DNA of 10,000 nt, taken from positions 200,001 to 210,000 of the forward strand of contig KV908377.1 in the NCBI GenBank assembly GCA_002005505.1. Reading direction: 5' to 3'. Of this stretch, positions 1 to 6,646 are shown in pieces. Source of the stretch: Botryococcus braunii (Eukaryota; Chlorophyta; Trebouxiophyceae). Position 1 is the stretch's first letter. Each line of letters begins with the position of its first letter. The notes under the pieces were generated by a model, which was not told where the DNA came from, did not search any database, and saw only the letters and a program-made list of their open reading frames with translations. A program made the position numbers and the translations under genes.

Positions 1-119
1 GACTTGGATCAAGCCCCGGGAAATAAGCCAGGAGAAAGCGTCTGCGGGTGGCACATTCGTACCCCTGGGACACGCACTGCGGCAGGGGCCGCCCAGCAGC
101 ATCATAGGAAAACGACCAG
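1..119 (-). CDS. Cys-rich exon, partial (runs off left edge)
   Basis: This is the first 119 nt of a Cys-rich exon of an uncharacterised, probably secreted protein; the rest lies left of the window. The minus strand shows an acceptor gaaccag ahead of base 119. The reading frame then runs open through a WSF motif, PLPQCVSQGYECATRRRF and a LAYFPGLDP motif. Almost the same residues are encoded at 4898-5016, and both lack the frameshifts seen at 2208-2563. The entry phase is 2, which matches the upstream hydrophobic exon at 184-288 across a 64-nt intron (120-183). The frame is supported by conservation and by cysteines at regular spacing. The function is unknown. Confidence 0.65.
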
Positions 120-183
120 CTGGTTCAGCACCATCATTGCACTTCTGTTGGCTCACGCATTGCTGCGGGCCTGGGGGTTTCAC

Positions 184-288
184 CAAGCCTCATCATAACG
201 CGGTGTAAAAGTGAAGATTCTGCCAGCATCCATTCGAATCAAGTGAACTCCACAAGGGAGTCGAAGGAAGAGCACCAGCAAAGCAATG
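184..288 (-). CDS. short hydrophobic exon with HLIRMD/FTPRY motif, unit 1
   Basis: This 105-nt exon encodes about 35 residues. A hydrophobic stretch (IALLVLFLRLPC) is followed by GVHLIRMDAGRIFTFTPRY and DEAW. The acceptor has a possible branch site (ctaac), a pyrimidine-rich run and ctgcag. The donor is GCTTG|GTGAAA. Entry and exit are both phase 2, so the exon is frame-neutral and fits the Cys-rich exon at 1-119. The hydrophobic stretch could act as a signal or membrane segment, but no in-frame start Met precedes it inside the exon, so it is more probably internal. In the alternative frame entered from the Pro-rich exon (phase 1), it ends at a TGA at 239-241. Confidence 0.55.
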
Positions 289-390
289 CTGCAGGGGTTT
301 GTTAGAACAAAGAGCTTAGCAGCACAGTACAGTCCAGCGCCAGCAGTAACTATGGACTTTGCTCTGCGAGCAGTTATGTGCAAAAGCAGA

Positions 391-423
391 CGTGTGTGTA
401 TGTGTGTGTGTGTGTAAGCGCGC

Positions 424-501
<78 letters not shown>

Positions 502-511
502 ACGCGCGCAC
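391..511. repeat. (TG)n/(CG) microsatellite, unit 1
   Basis: This is an imperfect alternating purine-pyrimidine tract of TG repeats, interrupted by taagcgcgcgcgcacg near 415-430 and by gagttt near 464-469, and ending in cacgcgcgcac. It reads as CA repeats in the minus-strand transcript and lies downstream of the Pro-rich exon at 617-744. Apparent open frames of Cys-Val or His-Thr here are repeat artefacts. Confidence 0.95.
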
Positions 512-616
512 GGGAGAAGCGGGAGGAAGGAGGTCATGAGTGGGTGTACCAGTTCAGGAAGCCTGGGGGGGGGGGGATGGTCAGAGTGCAAGAACAGCAG
601 ACAAAGGACTTCGTAC

Positions 617-744
617 CTGGATTTGCTTCAATACTGACTGGGCAGGCGGCAGGGGGCGGTGCTTGTGGGCGTGGTGGCGGGGAAGGCGGACGCGGGGGCG
701 GTGGTGCTGGAGGAGGTGGCGGAAGAGGTGACGGAGGTGGCGGG
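617..744 (-). CDS. Pro-rich (hydroxyproline-type) linker exon, unit 1
   Basis: This 128-nt exon encodes about 42 residues, mostly Pro with Ser, Ala and Arg (runs such as [17 protein letters not shown] and SPPPRP), then [11 protein letters not shown]. In green algae such SPn stretches are typical of hydroxyproline-rich, O-glycosylated extended linkers in extracellular matrix proteins. The acceptor is ctggtacag and the donor CCAG|GTACGAAG. Entry is phase 2, which matches the exit of the large exon at 1337-2144, and exit is phase 1. Four copies in the window vary in length by multiples of three, which strongly supports translation. If the donor is not used, the frame continues through SFVCCSCT to a TGA near 538. 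Pherophorin membership was considered, but no pherophorin domain is visible. Confidence 0.7.
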
Positions 745-882
745 CTGTACCAGCAGTTCCGCGAACCAGCATTAGTTGCCGCTTGTCCAAGCTTGTAGGA
801 GTGACGGCAGGGAACCCGCAAGCACGTGCAGGCATGTGCAAGTGCCCTCTTATGTGCAAACAAACACAATAACACGAACATG

Positions 883-915
883 AACACGCACACGAACACA
901 AACACACACACACAC
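883..915. repeat. short interrupted (CA)n tract, unit 1
   Basis: The CA-rich stretch is interrupted by cgaacacaa. The equivalent place in unit 2 (3294-3349) is a pure CA tract of about 56 bases, so the tract has expanded there or decayed here since duplication. Confidence 0.85.
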
Positions 916-1001
916 CTGCGCATGTTCACTTCGCATTCACTGCCAAACAGACATGCAAACAAATGTCCCTGAACACACAAAATGCGGCTTAAGACAGGCC
1001 G

Positions 1002-1015
1002 CCCCCCCCCCCCCC
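1002..1015. repeat. poly-C run (14), unit 1
   Basis: A homopolymer of C lies in the intron between the large exon and the Pro-rich exon. The equivalent run in unit 2 is at 3440-3454 (15). Confidence 0.9.
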
Positions 1016-1176
1016 GTTTTCTCCCCTGGCTTGTGCTCCAGTGGGAGAGGACGAGTAATAGGCCACCAATCTTTCTGCAGTTCCTTCCCCTCCCCGCTGT
1101 CTCCCCACTTCAATCTCTCTGCTCCTGCCCACTGTATCTTCCGTTCGCTCAGTATATCACTCGCCCACATGCCCGT

Positions 1177-1178
<2 letters not shown>

Positions 1179-1228
<50 letters not shown>
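1179..1228. repeat. (CA)25 microsatellite, unit 1
   Basis: This pure CA tract lies in the intron just downstream, in transcript order, of the large exon. It reads as UG repeats in the minus-strand transcript, so it is complementary to the transcript's CA tract from 391-511 on the other side of the Pro-rich exon. Confidence 0.97.
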
Positions 1229-1230
<2 letters not shown>

Positions 1231-1336
1231 CCGTGCGAACTTCCTCAGTCAGACGTAATAGCAGAAATACACACATTCTCACACCCACACACCTCCTCGA
1301 GAAACACAGAATTCAATTTCCAGGGGGAATGCGCAC

Positions 1337-2144
1337 CTGCAAGCCGCTTCTCCCTGGTATGTGCAGATGTCTGCCCAGGAATTGATACTGCTGCAGCCTG
1401 TGGGGACGTTGACCTGTCCAGTGAGGTCTAACCCGGAAAGGCAGCCCGCCATGGACCTCAGAGCTGCCACTGAGGCAGCCGTACTGAAAGGACCGTTGCC
1501 CCCAGCAAGAAGAAAAGATCCATTGACTGGTTGCACAGCATCCAGACCGTCAAAAGTCCGCAGTGCGTAATTGCCAAAGATGTAAAATCCAGTCTGTCGG
1601 CAAGCTAGACCCGAGAAGGACAAAAGCTCCTGGAATCCAGTGCCTGTCAGGGTCAGGCTCGGAATGTTTTTGTTGCTTAGGCTCAGCTGGACGACTTGCT
1701 TGAAGCCGGGCAAAGCGATCAGCGCCGATGGCGAGCTGACCGGAGGACCGTAGTAGTCTGTGCTGCAATCCTCGCATTCAAACACAGAGATGTCACTTGC
1801 TTGTTCCAGTTGTGACAGGAAGTCTGGAGAAATCGGCCTGGGGATTGGATAAGGGGAGTGGTCTATAACTATGTCAAGGTATCCGACCAAGACTCTGATG
1901 GAACCCAAGCCGATGTTGGCTAGCCATGTTGCAATGGCTGGGGGAACGTAGTCCTCCGCCGTCAGGCCGGCTTGATTTGTGATGTATATCCTGATGGCAC
2001 CACCAAATGTCCCGCAGGAACTGCCGAAGAAAGGTCTGCTGCAGTTCACAGTAGCTTGGGCTGGAGTTAGTGAGCTGTAAGCGGAGCAGAAGCTTGAGCC
2101 GTTACCGAAGTCCTGGATCAGGACTAGGTCATACTCTGTACAAA
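1337..2144 (-). CDS. large Cys-rich, L-domain-like extracellular exon, unit 1
   Basis: This 808-nt exon encodes about 269 residues of an unrecognised secreted-type protein. The acceptor is ctttctgcag and the donor CTTGCAG|GTGCGC (phase 1 in, 2 out). From its start the product shows CTEYD, a DFGNGSSFC motif, NCSRPFF, CGTFGGAIRI, LTAEDYVPPAIATWL, a Pro motif YPIPRPISPDFL, a FECEDC pair, then a leucine-patterned half: ALIALPGFKQVVQLSLSN, LLSFSGLAC, ALRTFDGLDAVQPVNGSF, and a C-terminal SWADIC. The L..L..L spacing and the N.ALRTFDGL motif resemble receptor L-domain or degenerate leucine-rich repeats; this is a weak resemblance, not an assignment. N-glycosylation sequons (NGSS, NCSR, NGSF) and about ten cysteines suggest an extracellular location. 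It is nearly identical to the exon at 3796-4621 and lacks six residues near NKNIPS that are present there. Confidence 0.8.
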
Positions 2145-2207
2145 CTGCAGAAAGCACACAAAATGTTTTCATCAGCACTTTTACTGTTCCTCTATAAAAC
2201 ACCTTAC
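2145..2207 (-). other. 63-nt intron, stop-free and a multiple of three
   Basis: The donor CACG|GTAAGGTG and the acceptor tttctgcag bound 63 nt between the Cys-rich and large exons. Splicing gives a Val codon at the junction (phase 1). The intron is a multiple of three and has no stop in frame, so the unspliced message would read on with 21 extra, mostly hydrophobic and basic residues. The same intron is at 4622-4684. Confidence 0.75.
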
Positions 2208-2563
2208 CGTGCCTTTGCAAAGACCGTTCTACATGTAGTGTCGTTAAGTTTCCATTAAATAGATGAAAGCAGAGAGACAATTGGGTTGGTTGACATGATA
2301 CATCACAAAGACAGGATGCTGCCAGCATATCCACAGACATCAGCATCCTGGCACAGGTAAGGCCAATGTAGCAGCATAGAGACGTTGATCCCACAAAACC
2401 CTCCCTTGATCCCACAAAACTCTCCGCAGATATCTTGTTTGCTGAGACTTGGATCAAGCCCCAGGAAGCAAGCCCCGGGAAAGCGTCTGCGGGTGGCATA
2501 TTCGTACACCTGGACACACACCGCGGCAGGGGCTGCCCAGTAGCATCATAGGAAAACGACCAG
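2208..2563 (-). CDS. Cys-rich exon with two compensating frameshifts, unit 2
   Basis: This 356-nt exon corresponds to the intact 332-nt exon at 4685-5016. Entry is phase 2 after gaaccag and exit phase 1 at CACG|GTAAGG. Compared with that copy, one base is missing near 2512 (tggacac for tgggacac) and one is extra near 2307 (caaagac for caagac). The reading frame therefore switches after PLPRCVS and returns at CDVSCQPTQ. The roughly 206 nt between are read in another frame, which is nevertheless open (PPADAF...CARMLMSVDML). It also carries a 21-bp tandem duplication (2387-2428) and a 3-base insertion. In the original frame it would stop after a GSILSL motif, and one conserved Cys (YEC) is Tyr. 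It is either a neutralised copy or one with a recoded domain. Confidence 0.55.
2387..2428. repeat. 21-bp tandem duplication
   Basis: The unit gatcccacaaaaccctccct(t) at 2387-2407 is repeated with slight change at 2408-2428. The matching place in unit 3 (about 4860) has one copy only. It adds seven codons without shifting the frame, and in the ancestral frame it duplicates a (G/E)FCGI motif. Confidence 0.9.
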
Positions 2564-2627
2564 CTGGTTCAGCACCATCATTGCACTTCTGTTGGCTCAC
2601 GCATTGCTGCGGGCCTGGGGGTTTCAC

Positions 2628-2732
2628 CAAGCCTCATCATAACGCGGGGTAAAAGTGAAGATTCTGCCAGCATCCATTCGAATCAAGTGAACTCCACAAG
2701 GGAGTCCAAGGAAGAACACCAGCAAAGCAATG
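2628..2732 (-). CDS. short hydrophobic exon with HLIRMD/FTPRY motif, unit 2
   Basis: This 105-nt exon encodes a hydrophobic stretch (IALLVFFLGLPC) followed by GVHLIRMDAGRIFTFTPRY and DEAW. It is almost identical to 184-288. The acceptor is ttctaacaaacccctgcag, with a good branch-like ctaac, and the donor is GCTTG|GTGAAA, followed by a 64-nt intron (2564-2627). Phases are 2 in and 2 out, matching the Cys-rich exon at 2208-2563 and also the exit of the large exon of the next unit (3796-4621). Entered from a phase-1 exon it would stop at a TGA at 2683-2685. Confidence 0.55.
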
Positions 2733-2835
2733 CTGCAGGGGTTTGTTAGAACAAAGAGCTTAGCAGCACAGTACAGTCCAGCGCCAGCAGTAACTAAGGA
2801 CTTTGCTCTGCGAGCAGTTATGTGCAAGAGCAGAC

Positions 2836-2837
2836 GT

Positions 2838-2902
<65 letters not shown>

Positions 2903-2912
2903 CACGCGCGCA
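2836..2912. repeat. (TG)n/(CG) microsatellite, unit 2
   Basis: TG repeats with one ttt interruption near 2885 end in cacgcgcgcac. The tract is homologous to 391-511 but shorter, and lacks the internal cgcgcgcacg interruption of that copy. Confidence 0.95.
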
Positions 2913-3021
2913 CGGGAGAAGCGGGAGGAAGGAGGTCATGAGTGGGTGTACCAGTTCAGGAAGCCTGGGAGGGGGGGGGGGATGGTCAGAGTGCAAGAAC
3001 AGCAGACAAAGGACTTCGTAC

Positions 3022-3149
3022 CTGGATTTGCTTCAATACTGACTGGGCAGGCGGCAGGGGGCGGTGCTGGTGGGCGTGGTGGCGGGGAAGGCGGACGCGG
3101 GGGCGGTGGTGCTGGAGGAGGTGGTGGAGAAGGTGATGGAGGTGGCGGG
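3022..3149 (-). CDS. Pro-rich (hydroxyproline-type) linker exon, unit 2
   Basis: This 128-nt exon encodes [18 protein letters not shown] and SPPPRPP runs followed by [11 protein letters not shown]. It is bounded by ctggtacag and CCAG|GTACGAAG, phase 2 in and 1 out. Splicing from the large exon at 3796-4621 across a 646-nt intron (3150-3795) restores a Ser codon at the junction. Reading past the donor continues through SFVCCSCT and a short Pro run to a TGA near 2940. The G-rich run in that extension differs from unit 1 by exactly three bases, so the extended frame is also kept in both copies. Confidence 0.7.
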
Positions 3150-3287
3150 CTGTACCAGCAGTTCCGCAAACCAGCATTAGTTGCCGCTTGTCTAAGCTTG
3201 TAGGAGTGACGGCAGGGAACCCGCAAGCACGTGCAGACATGTGCAGGTGCCCGCTTATGTGCAAACAAACACATTAACACGAACATG

Positions 3288-3293
<6 letters not shown>

Positions 3294-3349
<56 letters not shown>
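3294..3349. repeat. (CA)28 microsatellite, unit 2
   Basis: A pure CA tract lies at the position where unit 1 has only a short interrupted CA stretch (883-915). It reads as UG repeats in the transcript, upstream of the Pro-rich exon. Confidence 0.97.
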
Positions 3350-3350
<1 letters not shown>

Positions 3351-3439
3351 GCGCATGTTCACTTCGCATTCGCTGCCAAACAGACATGCAAACAAATGTC
3401 CGTGAACCCACAAAATGCGGCTTAAGACAGGCCGCCACG

Positions 3440-3454
3440 CCCCCCCCCCCCCCC
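3440..3454. repeat. poly-C run (15), unit 2
   Basis: A homopolymer of C in the intron, homologous to 1002-1015. Confidence 0.9.
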
Positions 3455-3617
3455 GGTTTTCTCCCCTGGCCTTGTGCTCCAGTGGGAGAGGACGAGTAAT
3501 AGGCCACCAATCTTTCTTCAGTTCCTTCCCCTCCCCGCTGTCTCCCCACTTCAATCTCTCTGCTCCTGCCCACTGTAGCTTCCGTTCGCTCAGTATATCA
3601 CTCGCCCACGTGCCCGT

Positions 3618-3618
<1 letters not shown>

Positions 3619-3686
<68 letters not shown>
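3619..3686. repeat. (CA)34 microsatellite, unit 2
   Basis: This pure CA tract is homologous to 1179-1228 but about nine repeats longer. It lies about 110 bases from the donor of the large exon at 3796-4621. Confidence 0.97.
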
Positions 3687-3688
<2 letters not shown>

Positions 3689-3795
3689 ACCGTGCGAACT
3701 TCCTCAGTCAGACATAATAGCAGAAATACACACATTCTCACACCCACACACCTCCTCGAGAAACACAGAATTCAATTTACCGGGGGAATGCACAC

Positions 3796-4621
3796 CTGCA
3801 AGCCGCTTCTCCCTGGTATGTGCAGATGTCTGCCCAGGAATTGATACTGCTGCAGTCTGTGGGGACGTTGATCTGTCCACTGAGGTCTAACCCGGACAGG
3901 CAGCCCGCCATGGACCTCAGAGCTGCCACTGAGGCAGCCGTACTGAAAGGACCGCTGCCATCAGCATAAAGAAAAGATCCATTGACTGGTTGCACAGCAT
4001 CCAGACCGTCAAAAGTCCGCAGTGCGTGATTGTTAACGATGTCAAATCCAGTCTGTTGGCAGGCCAGACCCGAGAAGGACAAAAGCTCCTTGAATCCAGT
4101 GCCTGAAAGGGTCAGGCTCGGAATGAAAAGAGAACTCGTTTCGTTACTGTTGCTTAGGCTCAGCTGAACGACTTGCTTGAAGCCGGGCAAAGCGATCAGC
4201 GCCGATTGCGAGCTGATCGGAGGACCGTAGTAGTTTGTGCTGCAATTCCCGCATTCGAACACAGAGATGCTATCTGCTTGTTCCAGTTGTGACAGGAAGT
4301 CTGGAGAAATCGGCCTGGGGATTGGATAAGGGGAGTGGTCTATAACGATTTCAAGGTATCCGACCAAGACTCTGATGGAACCCAAGCCGATGTTGGCTAG
4401 CCATGTTGCAATGGCTGGGGGAACGTAGTCCTCCGCCGTCAGGCCGGCTTGATTGGTGATGTATATCCTGATGGCACCACCAAATGTCCCGCAGGAACTG
4501 CTGAAGAAAGGTCTGCTGCAGTTCACAGTAGCTTGGGCTGGAGTTAGTGAGCTGTAAGCGTAGCAGAAGCTTGAGCCGTTACCGAAGTCCTGGATCAGGA
4601 CTAGGTCATACTCTGTACAAA
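3796..4621 (-). CDS. large Cys-rich, L-domain-like extracellular exon, unit 2
   Basis: This 826-nt exon encodes about 275 residues and is the fullest copy in the window. The acceptor is ctttctgcag and the donor CTTGCAG|GTGTGC, phase 1 in and 2 out. Motifs match the other copies: CTEYD, DFGNGSSFC, NCSRPFF, LTAEDYVPPAIATWL, YPIPRPISPDFL, FECGNC, ALIALPGFKQ, a Ser/Asn-rich insert (SNSNETSS) carrying an extra glycosylation sequon, LLSFSGLAC, ALRTFDGLDAVQPVNGSF and SWADIC. The half after ALIALP has the short hydrophobic periodicity of L-domain or leucine-repeat proteins. The Cys content and sequons argue for a secreted glycoprotein. Most differences from 1337-2144 are conservative or whole-codon changes, consistent with both being under protein-level constraint until recently. 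The family is not recognised. Confidence 0.82.
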
Positions 4622-4684
4622 CTGCAGAAAGCACACAAAATGTTTTTATCAGCACTTTTACTGTTCCTCTATAAAACACCTTAC
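4622..4684 (-). other. 63-nt intron, stop-free and a multiple of three
   Basis: This is the same intron as 2145-2207: CACG|GTAAGGTG to ctttctgcag, 63 nt, with no stop in the coding frame. Retention would add 21 residues without breaking the frame. Splicing joins phase 1 to phase 1 and makes a Val codon before CTEYD. Confidence 0.75.
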
Positions 4685-5016
4685 CGTGCCTTTGCAAGTA
4701 CCGTTCTACATGTAGTGTCTTTGAGTTTCCATTAAATACATGAAAGCAGAGAAACGATTGGGTTGGTTGACATGATTCATCACAAGACAGGATGCTGCCA
4801 GCATATCCACAGACAACATCCTGGCACAGGTAAGGCCATTGTAACAGCATAGAGACGTCGATCCCACAGAACCCTCCGCAGATATCTTGTTTGCTGAGAC
4901 TTGGATCAAGCCCCGGGAAATAAGCCAGGAGAAAGCGTCTGCGGGTGGCACATTCGTACCCCTGGGACACGCACTGCGGCAGGGGCCGCCCAGCATCATC
5001 GTAGTAAAACGACCAG
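4685..5016 (-). CDS. Cys-rich exon, intact copy, unit 3 junction
   Basis: This 332-nt exon encodes about 110 residues with nine cysteines (QC, YEC, DIC, GFC, YLC, VVC, LSC, ESC, FLC) between a WSFYYDDAGRPLP start and a VERYLQRH end. The pattern suggests a small disulphide-bonded extracellular module, but no family is recognised. The acceptor is gcgaaccag and the donor CACG|GTAAGG, phase 2 in and 1 out, joining in frame to the large exon at 3796-4621. The partial copy at 1-119 has the same frame, which makes this the likely ancestral form; 2208-2563 is the altered one. Oddly, the preceding hydrophobic exon (5090-5190) exits in phase 1, so the obvious splice does not deliver this frame. Confidence 0.65.
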
Positions 5017-5089
5017 CTGGTTCGCACCGCCATAACACTTTTATTGGCTCACGCAATGCTGCGGGCCTGCGGTTTTAATCAAGCCTTAC

Positions 5090-5190
5090 CATAACGCGGG
5101 GTGAAAGTGAAGTGTCCGCTAGAATCCATTCTGATCAAGTGAAGTCCCCAAGGGTCGAAGGAAGAGCACCAGCAGAAACAGCAGAGAATG
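5090..5190 (-). CDS. short hydrophobic exon with HLIRMD/FTPRY motif, unit 3
   Basis: This 101-nt exon is bounded by cttacaatcccctgcag and TATG|GTAAGG. It encodes a Cys/Trp-rich start (ILCCFCWCSSF), then GLHLIRMDSSGHFTFTPRY. It is homologous to 184-288 and 2628-2732, but those two have ATGAGG where this copy has the strong donor GTAAGG, and they use a donor ten bases further on. As a result exit is phase 1 here and phase 2 there, and the join to 4685-5016 is out of frame unless another site is used. Entered from the Pro-rich exon (phase 1), it ends at a TGA at 5135-5137, the same place as in the other copies. Confidence 0.5.
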
Positions 5191-5286
5191 CTGCAGGGGA
5201 TTGTAAGAATAAAGAGCTGAGCAGCAAAGTACAGTCCAGCGCCAGCTGTATGGACCTGGCTCTGCGTGGATCTATGTGTAAGAGCG

Positions 5287-5288
<2 letters not shown>

Positions 5289-5331
<43 letters not shown>

Positions 5332-5334
5332 CGC
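5289..5334. repeat. (TG)n/(CG) microsatellite, unit 3
   Basis: TG repeats ending in cgcgcgtgcgca, at the position homologous to 391-511 and 2836-2912. Confidence 0.95.
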
Positions 5335-5352
5335 ATGTCGGAGAAATGGGGC

Positions 5353-5363
5353 GGGGGGGGGGG
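5353..5363. repeat. poly-G run (11), unit 3
   Basis: A G homopolymer next to the Pro-rich exon donor side, at the position of the G runs near 565-576 and 2968-2982. Confidence 0.85.
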
Positions 5364-5404
5364 CATGTTCGGGGTGCAAGAACAGCAGACAAAGGACTTT
5401 ATAC

Positions 5405-5562
5405 CTGGATCTGCTTGAATGCTGACTGGGCAGGCAGCAGGGGGCGGTGCTGGTGGGCGTGGTGGTGGGGAAGGTGGAAGCGGGGGCTGCGGCGGTGGTG
5501 AGCGAAGGGGAGGCGGGGGCCGCGGTCGTGAAGGCGGTCGTGGGGGTGGCGGCGGTGAAGGG
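5405..5562 (-). CDS. Pro-rich (hydroxyproline-type) linker exon, unit 3
   Basis: This 158-nt exon is the longest copy, with about 52 residues: [30 protein letters not shown] and SPPPRPPAPPP runs, then AACPVSIQADP. The acceptor is tcctggtgcag and the donor CCAG|GTATAAAG, phase 2 in and 1 out. A TAA lies in the same frame about 20 bases before the acceptor, so the exon cannot extend upstream. It is ten codons longer than the unit 1 and 2 copies, a whole-codon length change that supports coding function. It joins in frame to the large exon at 6944-7766 across the 5563-6943 intron. Confidence 0.7.
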
Positions 5563-5682
5563 CTGCACCAGGAGCTCTTTTAATCAGACTTGGCAGCCCC
5601 TTTCTTGAGTGCACGGGACATTCGGCAGGGGAGCCGGGAGCAGCTTGCACTTGCAGATAGAAGCACGTGCAGCTGCGCTCCG

Positions 5683-5899
<217 letters not shown>

Positions 5900-5932
5900 C
5901 ACGCGCGCATCGGTTAGCGCGTCCGGCGGGAG

Positions 5933-5962
5933 GTGTGTGTGTGTGTGTGTGCGCGCGCGCGC
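5933..5962. repeat. (TG)n/(CG)n tract
   Basis: TG repeats run into cgcgcgcgcgc, an alternating purine-pyrimidine stretch. Confidence 0.9.
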
Positions 5963-6408
5963 CCCTGTCCAGCCCCAGCTGTCCCCCTCTTACCACCGCT
6001 CCTTGGTACCTGGAGCCTGCACGTAATTTTCCCGGCCAAAGCCCCGCCTGGACTTTCAGTGTGGTGGTGTTCCTGTCCAGCTCCGGCCGCTTCCCCACTT
6101 GCCCCTGTAGCTTTTGTAACTGTAGCCTGCATTTACTCTTGCTAATGCAAACGCTCGCAGGTGGTGGTTCATTGGTATCCTGGTGGTGGGGTGTTTTGGG
6201 GGGCTGGCCCGAAGGGGGGGGGGGGCTGTAGGCCTCTGGATGCAAGCAGTTGCACACAATGTAGCGCAAACTAAAACCCTGCTACGCTTGCAGGGGCTCT
6301 AGCCACAGCCGGCCACAGTTGTAGGAAGGCTCTTAGGCCACATCACGTGTTCTTTCATCATCACATAACTATGGTTGACTAACCTGGTCCAGGAGTCCTA
6401 ACCCGATG

Positions 6409-6446
6409 TTTTTTTTTTTTTTTTTTTTTTTTTGTTTTTTTTTTTT
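6409..6446. repeat. poly-T run, possible retroposed poly(A) tail
   Basis: About 37 T with one G interrupt the sequence after taacccgatg. The fourth unit at about 9615 reads straight from aggagtc to tggcatg, with neither the T run nor its short flank. A poly(A)-tail-like insertion into unit 3 on the minus strand is the simplest reading. Confidence 0.8.
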
Positions 6447-6646
6447 AACATGGCATGTTGTACACCTTTTCCGGATATCCCATCCTTTGCACCAGCTCCT
6501 ATTGCCCCCCCAACCCCCCAAATGTTTCAAGCATGTTGGTTTGAGAACCATCCTGGTGCGTGAGCTGCAACACGGACTCCATCCAGACCCCATTCTTTGG
6601 AGATGGGGTCGAGGCTGACGTAAGGCCTCTTCCGGTTGTGAAGAGA

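Larger units (their letters stand above)
1..2445. repeat. tandem unit 1 (about 2.45 kb)
   Basis: The sequence starting at base 1 (gacttggatcaagcc) recurs at 2446 and again at 4898, so bases 1-2445 form one period of a direct tandem repeat. The unit contains, from low to high coordinate, part of a Cys-rich exon, a short hydrophobic exon, a TG tract, a Pro-rich exon, CA tracts, a large L-domain-like exon and part of the next Cys-rich exon. Exons and introns alike are closely similar to 2446-4897, which indicates recent segmental duplication rather than conservation of exons only. Confidence 0.9.
2446..4897. repeat. tandem unit 2 (about 2.45 kb)
   Basis: This is the second copy of the same unit, in the same order and orientation. 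It differs from unit 1 mainly by microsatellite length, small indels and scattered substitutions. The copies agree through intron sequence, which supports a young duplication. Confidence 0.9.

Noticed and set aside
535..560. Met start with a short signal-like stretch ([13 protein letters not shown]) just after the Pro-rich extension's stop
   Set aside because: It runs straight into the CA tract as His-Thr repeats and is not conserved in unit 3.
180..637. Long open frames of His-Thr or Cys-Val repeats on both strands across the TG/CA tracts
   Set aside because: Dinucleotide repeats are open in several frames at once; composition and length change freely between units, so these are not genes.
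640..800. Plus-strand Gly-rich open frame opposite the Pro-rich exon
   Set aside because: Gly codons are the complement of Pro codons. Conserved splice sites and phases are on the minus strand.
617..2144. Assignment to the pherophorin family
   Set aside because: The Pro-rich linker is similar in style, but no pherophorin-type domain is recognisable on either side; only the general algal wall-protein character was kept.
1337..2144. Firm call of leucine-rich repeat or receptor L-domain protein
   Set aside because: Leucine spacing and a FDGL motif are suggestive, but no repeated consensus could be laid out, so it is described only as L-domain-like.
5230..5270. A 16-nt micro-exon (atag|ATCCACGCAGAGCCAG|gtcc) that would correct the phase after the unit 3 Pro-rich exon
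   Set aside because: Units 1 and 2 lack the donor at the matching place, and so small an exon cannot be supported from sequence alone.
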